From positions 1 through 25,870 of the forward strand of contig CAKTNN010000031.1 in the NCBI GenBank assembly GCA_934589065.1: 25,870 bases of DNA. Direction: 5' to 3'. The first letter of the stretch is position 1. Every line of letters begins with the position of its first letter. Of this stretch, positions 15,290-24,382 are shown in pieces. This DNA comes from an uncultured Oscillospiraceae bacterium. Its GTDB lineage: Bacteria > Bacillota > Clostridia > Oscillospirales > Oscillospiraceae. The position numbers were made by a program, and so were the translations under genes. The notes under the pieces are model-generated. The model was not told the origin of the DNA. It did no database searches and saw only the letters and a program-made list of their open reading frames with translations.

Positions 15290-15292
15290 TGG

Positions 15293-15321
15293 TTGCAAAA
15301 GATTACAAAGAGTGATATAAT
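15293..15321 (+). promoter_or_regulatory. Sigma-A promoter of the C39-SleB gene
   Basis: TTGCAA (15293-15298) and TATAAT (15316-15321) are 17 bp apart. The predicted leader of about 77 nt contains a small hairpin (GTAC...GTAC enclosing CCC/GGG, 15348-15376) of unknown meaning. Confidence 0.82.
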
Positions 15322-15404
15322 CTCCCTATGCTTTTGAGTGCAGTCCGGTACTTCCCCTGACGGAAAAAGGGTGTACAGAAAAACAGTTTTGGGAGAATGG
15401 ATTT

Positions 15405-16595
15405 ATGGGCGTTTCTGGTTGCAAAGTGAATAGGATTCGCCTGTTGAGCCTGATTCTGGCGATTCTTCTAACGTTTTCTGCCTTCCCGGTGTTTGCTGCC
15501 GGAGAAGAAGCTGTGTGGGATGACCCTACAGAGGAGACTTCTGCCGATTGGCAGCCGGAGGAAACCCAGGGCGACGCAGCCCAATGGGAAGAAGCCACCG
15601 AAGAAACAGAGGATTGGTCTACAGAGTCCATTTCTGAGGAAGCTGGGCCGCTTGCCCGGTTTTTCCCGGACTATACCCTGGAGGATTATGCCGATGTGAT
15701 GTATGCCTCCGGCACGATTTTGGATAACGGCTGCAGCGTTGTGTGTCTTGCCTCCCTGGCAACCTATATGACCGGGCACCAGTATTATCCCGATGAGCTT
15801 GCCCATTGGTTCGGCGGCTATGGTGATAACAACGTGGACCGTGTGCGCTACATTTCTCAGATGCTGGAGCTTCCCTACGTGGAGGCAAAGGACTATCGGG
15901 ATGTAATCGATGGGCTGAACGAGGGGAAGGTTGTCATTCAGCTGGTGAACCAGAAGTCCCTGTTTACCAAGTCCCAGCATTTTATTATGATCAGGGGCTT
16001 TAAGGACAACGGTTTGCTGGATGTGTTTGACCCTTCTCAAAAGAACCGGGATAGCTGGTATTTAAACGAAAAGTTTGAAAACGGCTTTACCCAGGACGAA
16101 ATCTGCTGGGGCTACGATGGCGCCTGGATTTATGATCCCGCTCAGATGCCGGAAAAGCCCTTCATTTATGAAGAGCCTGTGCGGCCCTATGTAGAGCCCA
16201 GATACCCGGATGTGCACCTAACGGATGCCGAAACCAAGCTTTTGGCGCGGCTTGTCTGGGTGGAGGCCAGAGGCGAAAGCCCCGAAGGCCAGCAGGCAAT
16301 CGCAGAGGTTGTCCTTAACCGCTATGTTTCCGGGCGGTTTGGCGATAATATTTCCAATATGATCAATGACGAGAGTCAGTTTGTCCCGCGAAAGCTTTTA
16401 AAGTCTGCCAAGCCTGGTCAGGCGCAGTATGAGGCCATTGACCGCGCTTTGTATGGGCCTTATGTCCTGCCCATCAACGTTATGTTCTACGGACGGGTGC
16501 GGACAACCAAAAAGCTCTGGGGCAGCATTGGCGGACATCTGTTCTGCTTCCCCAATGACTACGAGGGCGACGACATTCTGAAAACATACCCGTAA
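15405..16595 (+). CDS. Secreted protein with C39-like peptidase and SleB/CwlJ cell-wall hydrolase domains
   Basis: A 396-aa exported protein. Residues 1-32 form a signal peptide (basic RIR, then a hydrophobic core, likely cleaved after VFA). Residues 34-80 are an acidic Glu/Asp/Trp/Thr-rich linker. Residues 90-240 look like a C39-type papain-fold domain: NGCSVVCLASLATYM with C110, QHFIMIRGF with H182, and DVFDP with D199 make a plausible Cys-His-Asp triad. Residues 264-396 are a SleB/CwlJ (Hydrolase_2) domain with LARLVWVEARGESPEGQQAIAEVVLNR; E277 is the likely catalytic residue. SleB relatives cut peptidoglycan, often spore cortex. The pairing suggests cutting both peptide and glycan parts of the wall, but the first domain could also be inactive or bind a substrate. 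The gene is alone, with its own promoter and terminator. Confidence 0.85.
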   Translation: MGVSGCKVNRIRLLSLILAILLTFSAFPVFAAGEEAVWDDPTEETSADWQPEETQGDAAQWEEATEETEDWSTESISEEAGPLARFFPDYTLEDYADVMYASGTILDNGCSVVCLASLATYMTGHQYYPDELAHWFGGYGDNNVDRVRYISQMLELPYVEAKDYRDVIDGLNEGKVVIQLVNQKSLFTKSQHFIMIRGFKDNGLLDVFDPSQKNRDSWYLNEKFENGFTQDEICWGYDGAWIYDPAQMPEKPFIYEEPVRPYVEPRYPDVHLTDAETKLLARLVWVEARGESPEGQQAIAEVVLNRYVSGRFGDNISNMINDESQFVPRKLLKSAKPGQAQYEAIDRALYGPYVLPINVMFYGRVRTTKKLWGSIGGHLFCFPNDYEGDDILKTYP

Positions 16596-16600
16596 TTTCA

Positions 16601-16637
16601 CCCCCACAGGCTGTGCAGCCTGTGGGGGAAGCTTTTT
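16601..16637 (+). terminator. Strong intrinsic terminator after the C39-SleB gene
   Basis: CCCCCACAGGCT (16601-16612) and AGCCTGTGGGGG (16617-16628) form a perfect 12-bp stem with loop GTGC, followed by AAGC and TTTTT. Confidence 0.93.
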
Positions 16638-16726
16638 ACGGGGAATGTAACGAAAATGTGAATTTTCTATCTGGAAAATGGGATTTGTTAGGGAGAATGC
16701 CCATATTCTTTTTGTTCGATTCATGA

Positions 16727-16732
16727 TAAAAT
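16727..16732 (+). promoter_or_regulatory. Possible -10 box for the purine permease
   Basis: TAAAAT in the 160-bp gap upstream of the permease resembles a -10 box, but no good -35 lies 16 to 18 bp before it. The gap shows no purine riboswitch motif that I can recognise. Confidence 0.35.
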
Positions 16733-16798
16733 AGTCCCAGTGTCCAAACCTTGGATTGTGTGAAAACAGAATTCAGAAAAGAAGAAAGGTCGAAAAAA

Positions 16799-18238
16799 AT
16801 GTTTGAAAAGATGTTCCATTTGTCTGAGAACAAGACAACCGTAAGAACCGAGCTGATTGCCGGCCTTACAACCTTCATGACCATGGCTTACATCATTGCG
16901 CTGAATCCCAATCTGCTCACCGGATTCGGTGCAGAGGGTCAGGAGCTGTGGAATGGCGTTTTCCTGGCTACCTGCATTGCTTCTGCCATTGGCATGTTTG
17001 CAATGGCCTTCCTGGCAAACAAACCCTTCGCACTGGCTCCCGGTATGGGCCTGAACAGCTTCTTTGCTGTGGTTGTGGGCAACATCGTTGCCATGACCGG
17101 AATGACCTACGTGGCTTCCTTCCAGGCTGCGCTGGTGATTATCCTCATTGAGGGCATTATCTTCCTGTTCCTGTCCGTGCTGAATGTCCGCGAGAAGATC
17201 GTGGATGCCATTCCTTTGGGCGTGCGTCTGGGCATTTCTCCCGCTATCGGCCTGATGCTGATGAATATCGGCCTGGGCTCCAACGTGGGCATCTATGCCG
17301 AGGGCAATGGGTTTACCACTCCCTTCTATGTGATGCGGGATTTCTTTGGCGCACTGACTCCTGGCGTGCTGCGCACCAATATGGGTGATGCAGGTTACAT
17401 TACCATGATTTTGACCGTTGTAACCATGTTTGCAGGCCTGTTTGCCATTGTGGCAATGTCCAAGAAGAACGTCAAGGGTTCCGTACTGTACGGAATGCTG
17501 ATTGCCTCTGTGATCTACTGGGTAGGGGAGGCAACCGTGCTGCACACCAATCCCTTTGCTTCTCTGAAAGAGGCGTCCTTTGTGCCTCCCTTTGCCGACA
17601 TGGTAAGCACGACCCTGTTCCACTTTAATTTTGCAGGTTTCCTGCAGATTGGCTGGTTTACCGCCATTACCCTGGTTATCACCTTCTGCATCATAGATAT
17701 GTTTGATACCATCGGAACTCTGGTTGGCACAGCCTCCCGGGCGGGCATGGTGGATGAAAACGGCAATATGCCCAACATGAAGGAAGCCCTGCTGTCCGAT
17801 GCCATCGGCACGGTAGCCGGCGCTTGCACCGGTACATCTACCGTAACCACCTTTGTAGAGTCTGCTTCCGGCGTGGAGGCTGGCGGTCGCACCGGCCTGA
17901 CGGCTCTGACCACCGGCGTCCTGTTCCTGGCTTGCATTTTCCTGGCGCCCGTTGCTGCCATCATCCCTGCTGCGGCAACTTCCTCTGCACTGATCTATGT
18001 TGGCGTTTTGATGCTCATGGGCCTGAAGAATGTGAACTTTGAAGATATGGATCAGATGGTTCCCGTAAGCCTGATGCTGATCGGTATGCCTATTTCCGGC
18101 TCCATCGGTCATGCCATTGGTATCGGTCTGATTTCCTATACCATCATCAAGGTGTTTGGCGGAAAGGCAAAGGAAGTTTCTGTGCTGACTTACGCCATCT
18201 CCGCACTGTTCCTGGTGAAATTCTTCCTGGCAGTATAA
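16799..18238 (+). CDS. NCS2-family purine permease (AzgA/PbuG-like)
   Basis: A 479-aa membrane transporter, probably a proton symporter for adenine, guanine or hypoxanthine. The N-terminal TELIAGLTTFMTMAYIIALNP and the PGMGLNSFFAVVVG block mark the AzgA/PbuG branch of NCS2, not the uracil-xanthine branch. About a dozen hydrophobic helices follow. DMFDTIGTLVGTASRAGMVDENG and the conserved TSTVTTFVESASGVEAGGRTGLT region form the substrate site. The start is the ATG at 16799 with AGAAAGG upstream. A longer in-frame reading from TTG at 16751 lacks a ribosome site. It is a single gene, closed by a clear terminator. Confidence 0.95.
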   Translation: MFEKMFHLSENKTTVRTELIAGLTTFMTMAYIIALNPNLLTGFGAEGQELWNGVFLATCIASAIGMFAMAFLANKPFALAPGMGLNSFFAVVVGNIVAMTGMTYVASFQAALVIILIEGIIFLFLSVLNVREKIVDAIPLGVRLGISPAIGLMLMNIGLGSNVGIYAEGNGFTTPFYVMRDFFGALTPGVLRTNMGDAGYITMILTVVTMFAGLFAIVAMSKKNVKGSVLYGMLIASVIYWVGEATVLHTNPFASLKEASFVPPFADMVSTTLFHFNFAGFLQIGWFTAITLVITFCIIDMFDTIGTLVGTASRAGMVDENGNMPNMKEALLSDAIGTVAGACTGTSTVTTFVESASGVEAGGRTGLTALTTGVLFLACIFLAPVAAIIPAAATSSALIYVGVLMLMGLKNVNFEDMDQMVPVSLMLIGMPISGSIGHAIGIGLISYTIIKVFGGKAKEVSVLTYAISALFLVKFFLAV

Positions 18239-18254
18239 TAAGAGTACTTTTTAC

Positions 18255-18282
18255 GCCCCGGCCTGTTGGTCGGGGCTTTTTT
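18255..18282 (+). terminator. Intrinsic terminator after the purine permease
   Basis: GCCCCGGCC (18255-18263) and GGTCGGGGC (18268-18276) form a 9-bp stem with one G-U pair and a TGTT loop, followed by TTTTTT. Confidence 0.93.
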
Positions 18283-18333
18283 GCGCAGGAAAGGTATGTA
18301 CAAAACTTACAAAAATGATACGGTTTCTTCTAC

Positions 18334-18395
18334 TATAATTCGTTACCGCATTAGCGCGCTAAAGTGTTGACGTGAAGGGAAAGGTGTGATACCAT
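18334..18395 (+). promoter_or_regulatory. Promoter region of the amino-acid ABC operon, with a palindrome
   Basis: A TATAAT at 18334-18339 has no clear -35. A second candidate downstream has TTGACG (18367-18372), a 17-bp spacer and TACCAT (18390-18395) with an extended TG. Between them lies the 12-bp palindrome TTAGCGCGCTAA (18351-18362), a possible operator. Further down, GGGCC/GGCCC (around 18408-18422) forms a hairpin in the leader before the ribosome site. Confidence 0.5.
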
Positions 18396-18457
18396 TAGTT
18401 CCATCAGGAGGGGCCCAAAAGGCCCGGCTCCAATCCTACGGAAAAGAGGACACGGTT

Positions 18458-19291
18458 ATGAAAAAAGTATTGGCAGTTGTGATGGCAATGGTTCTGCTCC
18501 TTTTCTGCACGGCCTGCGGCAGCAAAAGCGGGAAGGATCGCTTGGCTCAGATTCAGGAGAAGGGATATTTGGAGCTGTGCACCGAGCCCTATTTCGCACC
18601 TATGGAGTTTATTGATCCCAGCAAGACAGGGGATGACCAGTATCAAGGCGTGGATATTGAGCTTGCAAAATATATCGCCGATAAGCTTGGCGTAGAATTG
18701 AAAATCACCGCACTGGACTTTACCGCCGTGCTTGCCGGTGTGACCGGCGGCAAGTACGACATGGCAATTTCCGCCATCGCCTATTCTCCCGCCCGGGCAG
18801 AGGCAATGCGCATGAGCGACGTTTACATGAATTCCGAAGATGACGGCTACGGATTCGTTGTTCGCACCGCTGATGTAGACAAATATACTGGCGTAGAATC
18901 CCTGAAGGACGCGGTTGTGGTTACCCAGAGCGGCTCCGTGCAGGAGGCCCTTTACAATCAGTATGTAAATGGTGCCTGCAAAGAATTTAAGCTCGTTTCC
19001 GGCATGACCGATGCCTATCTTGCCGTGGCAGAGGGAAAAGCGGATGTGTGCATTTGCAGCACCAGCTCCGCCGAGCTGTATGCACAGGCAAATGGCGGTC
19101 TGGCTGTTCCGGACTTCCGGTTTGAGGTTGACCCCAGCATGAACGGCACCTGCGTAGCGATGCCTATGGATGGAACGGAGAGCCTGGCAGAGGTTGTAAA
19201 TCAGTGCATCGCCGAACTGAGCCAGCAGGGCCAGATTGACGCATGGAACGAAGAATATAAGGTTATGGCTGCAAGCCTGGGTATTGAATAA
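18458..19291 (+). CDS. Amino-acid ABC transporter substrate-binding lipoprotein
   Basis: A 277-aa extracellular binding protein of family 3 (SBP_bac_3), for a polar or other amino acid. The lipoprotein signal is MKKVLAVVMAMVLLLFCTAC, with acylated C20; the residue at -3 is Cys, which is unusual. The mature part shows LAQIQEKGYLELCTEPYFAP, then GVDIELAKYIADKLGVEL, DFTAVLAGVTGGKYDMAI and SPARAEAM, the family landmarks for amino-acid carboxylate binding. The start is the ATG at 18458 after AAAAGAGGA; a reading from 18386 adds 24 residues before the signal peptide and is rejected. It leads an operon with permease, ATPase and an amidohydrolase. Confidence 0.94.
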   Translation: MKKVLAVVMAMVLLLFCTACGSKSGKDRLAQIQEKGYLELCTEPYFAPMEFIDPSKTGDDQYQGVDIELAKYIADKLGVELKITALDFTAVLAGVTGGKYDMAISAIAYSPARAEAMRMSDVYMNSEDDGYGFVVRTADVDKYTGVESLKDAVVVTQSGSVQEALYNQYVNGACKEFKLVSGMTDAYLAVAEGKADVCICSTSSAELYAQANGGLAVPDFRFEVDPSMNGTCVAMPMDGTESLAEVVNQCIAELSQQGQIDAWNEEYKVMAASLGIE

Positions 19292-19325
19292 AGGAAATCA
19301 GACAAGCATTAGGAGTTGAGTCACC

Positions 19326-19985
19326 ATGGATAAGATCATCAAGATATGGCTGAAATATTATCCCGTTTATCTGTCGGGCCTGTGGGGAACGCTGTGGATT
19401 TCGGCAGTGACGGTTCTGCTTGGCGCTTTGCTTGGCATGGTGGTTGCCCTGATGCGCATGAGTCGGCTTAAGGTACTAAAGTCGGTATTTGATTTCTGCG
19501 TGGAGATCCTGCGGGGCACTCCGATCCTGCTGCAGCTGTACTTCTTCTGGATTGCACTGCCGAAGATTGTGCCCTTTGAGCTTAGCGATACCCAGTGCAT
19601 TGTTGCAGCCTTGGCGGTGAATGCTTCGGCATTTATTTCCGAGATTATCCGCGCCGGCATCGGCGCAGTGGACAAGGGGCAGTGGGAGGCGGCCCGAAGC
19701 ATTGGCTTGTCGGAAACCCATGTAATGACCCGGGTGATCCTGCCCCAGGCAATTAAGAATATTCTGCCTGCCTTGTGCAACGAGTTTATTTCCACGGTAA
19801 AGGGGACATCACTTGCCTCCGTATTCTTTGTAGGAGAACTGATGACCAGCTATAAAACCGTGCAGAGCGCAACGTTTTTAGCACTGCAATCCCTGATTAT
19901 TGCGGGTATTATCTATTTCGTTCTGAACTATGTTCTTTCCCGCCTCCTGCGGGTGATTGAAAGGAGGCTGACGGTCAGTGACTGA
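19326..19985 (+). CDS. Amino-acid ABC transporter permease
   Basis: A 219-aa inner-membrane permease of the HisM/GlnP type. About five hydrophobic helices are visible, starting at [24 protein letters not shown]. The cytoplasmic EAA coupling loop reads [23 protein letters not shown]. The N-terminal amino-acid permease motif [15 protein letters not shown] is present. Only one permease is encoded, so it likely acts as a homodimer. The ATG has TTAGGAG upstream, and the end overlaps the ATPase gene by 8 nt. Confidence 0.95.
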   Translation: MDKIIKIWLKYYPVYLSGLWGTLWISAVTVLLGALLGMVVALMRMSRLKVLKSVFDFCVEILRGTPILLQLYFFWIALPKIVPFELSDTQCIVAALAVNASAFISEIIRAGIGAVDKGQWEAARSIGLSETHVMTRVILPQAIKNILPALCNEFISTVKGTSLASVFFVGELMTSYKTVQSATFLALQSLIIAGIIYFVLNYVLSRLLRVIERRLTVSD

Positions 19986-20712
19986 GCCGATTCTGCAAAC
20001 GGTAAATCTGAAAAAGAACTTCGGGAAGCTGGAGGTTCTGAAGGGGATTTCCGTGGATATTCACAAAGGGGAAGTGGTTTCCATCATTGGCCCTTCCGGC
20101 GGCGGCAAATCTACCTTCCTCCGTTGTCTGAACCTGCTGGAAATCCCGGATGAGGGGAAAATTCTCTACAAGGGCCAGGATATTCAGGATAAGAAAATGA
20201 AGATTACCAAGTACCGCCAGGGCATTGGGATGGTGTTTCAGCACTTCAATGTGTTTCCCAATATGACGGTGCTGGAAAATGTAACGCTTGCCCCCACACT
20301 GGAAAAGAAGGTTCCTGTGGAGCAGGCCAAGGAAGAGGCGATGGCCCTTCTGACCCGGGTCGGATTGGCAGACAAAGCGGGGGAATACCCCCGAAAGCTA
20401 TCCGGCGGACAGAAGCAAAGATTGGCAATCGTCCGAGCCCTGGCAATGAAGCCGGAAGTGATGCTTTTTGACGAGCCAACTTCTGCACTGGATCCCGAAA
20501 TGGTAAAGGAAGTATTGAATGTTATTCGGGAGCTGACCCGCAGCGGAATGACCATCCTGATCGTCACCCACGAGATGGGGTTTGCGCGGGAGGTTTCCGA
20601 CCGGGTACTGTTTATATGTGACGGCGTAATCAAGGAAGAGGGAACACCGGAGCAGATTTTTACCTGCCCCCATGAGCCCGAAACCATTAAATTCCTGAGT
20701 ATGGTGCTGTAA
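19978..20712 (+). CDS. Amino-acid ABC transporter ATP-binding protein
   Basis: A 244-aa ATPase of the GlnQ/HisP type. Walker A is GPSGGGKS (38-45), the Q-loop is in [15 protein letters not shown], the signature is LSGGQKQR (141-148), and Walker B is [14 protein letters not shown] (161-174), followed by the [11 protein letters not shown] switch histidine. The GTG start is preceded by GAAAGGAGG and lies inside the permease gene end, so translation is likely coupled. The amidohydrolase gene starts 13 bp later. Confidence 0.96.
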   Translation: MTEPILQTVNLKKNFGKLEVLKGISVDIHKGEVVSIIGPSGGGKSTFLRCLNLLEIPDEGKILYKGQDIQDKKMKITKYRQGIGMVFQHFNVFPNMTVLENVTLAPTLEKKVPVEQAKEEAMALLTRVGLADKAGEYPRKLSGGQKQRLAIVRALAMKPEVMLFDEPTSALDPEMVKEVLNVIRELTRSGMTILIVTHEMGFAREVSDRVLFICDGVIKEEGTPEQIFTCPHEPETIKFLSMVL

Positions 20713-20725
20713 AGGAGAGGGAAAC

Positions 20726-22162
20726 ATGATTCAGACGATTCAAAACCTGGTGTCAAGCAAAGCCGATACCGCCGTAGCCCTGGCAAAGGAAATCTGGGGC
20801 TATGCCGAGCTTTCCTATGAGGAGGTACGGTCTGCCAAAGCACTGATCGATGCGCTGAAAAAAGAAGGCTTTACCATTGAGGAGGGAATTGCCGGAATTC
20901 CTACGGCATTCACCGCCACCTATCGCTGCGGCTCTGGAAAGCCTGTAGTGGGATTTTTGGCAGAATACGATGCTCTGTCCGGCCTGAGCCAGAAGGCCGC
21001 CTGCCCGGTTCAGACGCCTGTACAGGAGGGCGGCTCTGGTCATGGCTGTGGGCACAATCTCCTGGGGGCGGGCGTCTACGCCGCTTCTGTGGCACTGAAG
21101 GACTATCTGGTGAAGGAAAAGCAGGATGGAACGGTGGTTTTCTTCGGCTGTCCTGCAGAAGAAGGGGCTGGCTCCAAGCAGTTCATTGCCCGGGCCGGAT
21201 ACTTTGACAATGTGGATTTCGCCTATACCTGGCATCCGGGCACGGTGAATGAGGTCGGCTCTAAGGGCGACGTGGCAATCATGGGTGCAAATTTCATCTT
21301 TGACGGTGTGGCTGCCCATGCCGGTGGAGCTCCCCATCTGGGCCGCAGTGCACTGGATGCCGTAGAGCTGATGAACGTCGGCTGCAACTACCTCCGGGAG
21401 CACATGATCGATGCCGCAAGAATTCACTACGCCTATTCCGACCCCGGCGGCACGGCTCCTAACGTGGTGCAGAGCCATGCCGTAATTAAGTATGAGGTTC
21501 GCGCACCCAAGGTCAGTCAGGTTCAGGAGCTCTTTACCCGGGTGGTGGATGTGGCAAAGGGTGCTGCACTGATGACGGGCACAAAAATGCAGTATGAAAT
21601 TACCATGGCATTCTCTGACTATGTGCCGAACCGCACGCTGGGCCAACTGGTAGATCAGTGTATGCAGGAACTGGGGGCACCGGATTGGACGGATGCTGAC
21701 TATGAAATGGCGTCTGCTTTCCTGCGGACGTATCCCAGAACGACCATGGTTGCCATCCGGGAGAATCTGGGCGAATTCTTTGAGCCGGAAGAATTGGATG
21801 CTGCCCTGGCAAAGCCTCTGGATCGGGTGATCCACCCCTTTAACCCCAAGGAGACGGGCTACAATTCCGGCTCTACCGATGTGGGAGATGTGGGGTATGC
21901 TACACCCACCGTCTCGTTCAATGTTGCCACTGCCTGCCTGGGGAACGTGGGTCACTCCTGGCAGAATACCGCCTTTGCCTGCTCAGACATCGGCATGAAA
22001 GGTATGCTCCGGGCAGCGGAAATTCTGACCCTGGCAGCCGTAAAAACCATGGAGCAGCCGGAACTTATTGCAAAGGCCAGAGAGGAACTCAAGCAGAAGA
22101 ACGGCGGCAAGTATCTTTGCCCGCTGCCGGACTATGTAACCCCGCCCATTGGCCGCTACTAA
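20726..22162 (+). CDS. M20-family amidohydrolase, AbgB-like
   Basis: A 478-aa cytosolic metallo-amidohydrolase close to AbgB (p-aminobenzoyl-glutamate hydrolase subunit B) of peptidase family M20D. Likely metal ligands are C108 and H110 (GHGCGHN), E146 (PAEEGAGS) and H170 (TWHPGT), with a late His in the C-terminal part (GNVGHSWQNTAF). The lid domain contains FDGVAAHAGGAPHLGRSALDAVELM. The start is ATG with AAAGGAGAGG. No abgA partner is seen, so it may act alone. Being co-transcribed with an amino-acid importer, it probably frees an amino acid from an imported N-acyl or aminobenzoyl conjugate; the exact substrate is unknown. Confidence 0.9.
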   Translation: MIQTIQNLVSSKADTAVALAKEIWGYAELSYEEVRSAKALIDALKKEGFTIEEGIAGIPTAFTATYRCGSGKPVVGFLAEYDALSGLSQKAACPVQTPVQEGGSGHGCGHNLLGAGVYAASVALKDYLVKEKQDGTVVFFGCPAEEGAGSKQFIARAGYFDNVDFAYTWHPGTVNEVGSKGDVAIMGANFIFDGVAAHAGGAPHLGRSALDAVELMNVGCNYLREHMIDAARIHYAYSDPGGTAPNVVQSHAVIKYEVRAPKVSQVQELFTRVVDVAKGAALMTGTKMQYEITMAFSDYVPNRTLGQLVDQCMQELGAPDWTDADYEMASAFLRTYPRTTMVAIRENLGEFFEPEELDAALAKPLDRVIHPFNPKETGYNSGSTDVGDVGYATPTVSFNVATACLGNVGHSWQNTAFACSDIGMKGMLRAAEILTLAAVKTMEQPELIAKAREELKQKNGGKYLCPLPDYVTPPIGRY

Positions 22163-22170
22163 ATAAAATG

Positions 22171-22212
22171 AGAGCTGCAGAATTCCGCTATGGGTTCTGC
22201 AGCTCTTTTTTT
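22171..22212 (+). terminator. Intrinsic terminator after the AbgB-like gene
   Basis: AGAGCTGCAGAA (22171-22182) and TTCTGCAGCTCT (22195-22206) form a perfect 12-bp stem followed by a run of seven T. Its end touches the stop codon of the convergent lipoprotein gene. Confidence 0.93.
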
Positions 22213-22693
22213 ATTCGATAATCCGGGCATTTCCCAACTGACAGTGAACAAGACCGTTTTCCGTATAGGTTCCGAAAGTACCGGCAACGGTTATTTCCGT
22301 TCCACGTTCCGGATAAGGCCCGCCGGAGCTTAGTTCAAATTCCAACCCCTGCATGTAAATTTCGTCCCCCTCCTGCATAATACAGGAGTAAACGGTTTTG
22401 CTCTGGGCGGTGGGGGAGCCGTCGCTATACAGGTAGCCTATGCCCAGGGTTCCATGCAGGATGACGGTTCTACCAAGATATACATCAGGGTTATTTTGCA
22501 GTTCAAATACAATCAGGAAGGCCTGTGTGGCATCGTAAGCTCTTAAATCCAGGTCTCCGGTCTCCGGGACGGTAAAAGAAGGACTCTCGACTGGCGTTGA
22601 CTCCGAGACGCTGGGTATTTGTACCTCTGGATGCTGTGTGGAAGCACAGCCCAAAAGCAGCAGGGCAAGGAAAAGGGGTAACACTCGTTTCAT
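22211..22693 (-). CDS. Putative lipoprotein with an OB-fold-like domain
   Basis: A 160-aa exported lipoprotein of unknown role. The signal MKRVLPLFLALLLLGC gives acylated C16. A Ser/Pro/Glu/Thr-rich spacer (17-46) follows. The rest (about 60-160) has the strand pattern LGRTVILHGTLG, then KTVYSCIMQEGD, then GTEITVAGTFGTYTENGLVHCQLGNARI. This looks like an OB-fold of the kind found in other clostridial envelope lipoproteins, where the start of a strand is marked by 'G..V.V.G.'. No catalytic residues stand out. The start is ATG with AAAGGA upstream, and it has its own promoter at 22734-22762. Confidence 0.8.
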   Translation of the reverse strand: MKRVLPLFLALLLLGCASTQHPEVQIPSVSESTPVESPSFTVPETGDLDLRAYDATQAFLIVFELQNNPDVYLGRTVILHGTLGIGYLYSDGSPTAQSKTVYSCIMQEGDEIYMQGLEFELSSGGPYPERGTEITVAGTFGTYTENGLVHCQLGNARIIE

Positions 22694-22733
22694 GCAGGAA
22701 TCCTTTCTGATCTTTGCTTTATTTTACCGGGCA

Positions 22734-22762
22734 ATTATACATGAAAAGGGTGGATAAGTCAA
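22734..22762 (-). promoter_or_regulatory. Sigma-A promoter of the lipoprotein gene
   Basis: On the minus strand TTGACT (22762-22757) and TATAAT (22739-22734) are 17 bp apart, with TG just before the -10 box. Confidence 0.87.
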
Positions 22763-22797
22763 CAAAGACGCAGATTCTTCACAAAATAGTTACGAAA

Positions 22798-22837
22798 AAG
22801 CTGCTAAAAACGTTGTGGTAAACGAATTTAGCAGCTT
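22798..22837 (-). terminator. Intrinsic terminator after asnS
   Basis: AAGCTGCTAAA (22798-22808) and TTTAGCAGCTT (22827-22837) form an 11-bp stem with an 18-nt loop. On the minus strand it is followed by TTTCGT; on the plus strand by ATCTTTTTTT. It lies just after the asnS stop. Confidence 0.75.
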
Positions 22838-22845
22838 ATCTTTTT

Positions 22846-24237
<1,392 letters not shown>

Positions 24238-24269
24238 TGGAAATACCTTCTCTCTTGCAAATATAGCTA

Positions 24270-24298
24270 AGTATACGCCAAATCAGCGAATTTTACAA
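24270..24298 (-). promoter_or_regulatory. Sigma-A promoter of asnS
   Basis: On the minus strand TTGTAA (24298-24293) and TATACT (24275-24270) are 17 bp apart. The leader is about 30 nt, too short for a T-box. Confidence 0.78.
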
Positions 24299-24340
24299 GA
24301 GGGAAAGATCATTTTTATCAATTTATTCCAAAAAAGCGGA

Positions 24341-24376
24341 GAAAAAACCGGAGCCCGTTGGAATGCGGACTCCGGT
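24341..24376 (-). terminator. Intrinsic terminator of the ATP synthase operon
   Basis: On the minus strand ACCGGAGTCC (24376-24367) and GGGCTCCGGT (24356-24347) form a 10-bp stem with one G-U pair, followed by TTTTTT. It comes right after the atpC stop. Confidence 0.93.
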
Positions 24377-24382
24377 AAAAGC

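Noticed and set aside
15328..15404. Cyclic dinucleotide riboswitch before the cell-wall hydrolase gene
   Set aside because: The leader is only about 77 nt with one small hairpin, and none of the known c-di-AMP or c-di-GMP motifs is visible.
16638..16798. Purine riboswitch upstream of the purine permease
   Set aside because: I could not find the conserved loop and junction sequences of the guanine/adenine class in this 160-bp gap.
16721..18112. 463-codon minus-strand open frame opposite the purine permease
   Set aside because: The His/Gly/Gln-rich sequence is a mirror of membrane-protein codons, and the plus-strand gene has all NCS2 motifs.
20753..21955. 400-codon minus-strand open frame opposite the AbgB-like gene
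   Set aside because: No motif or ribosome site is seen, and the M20 metal ligands are clear on the plus strand.
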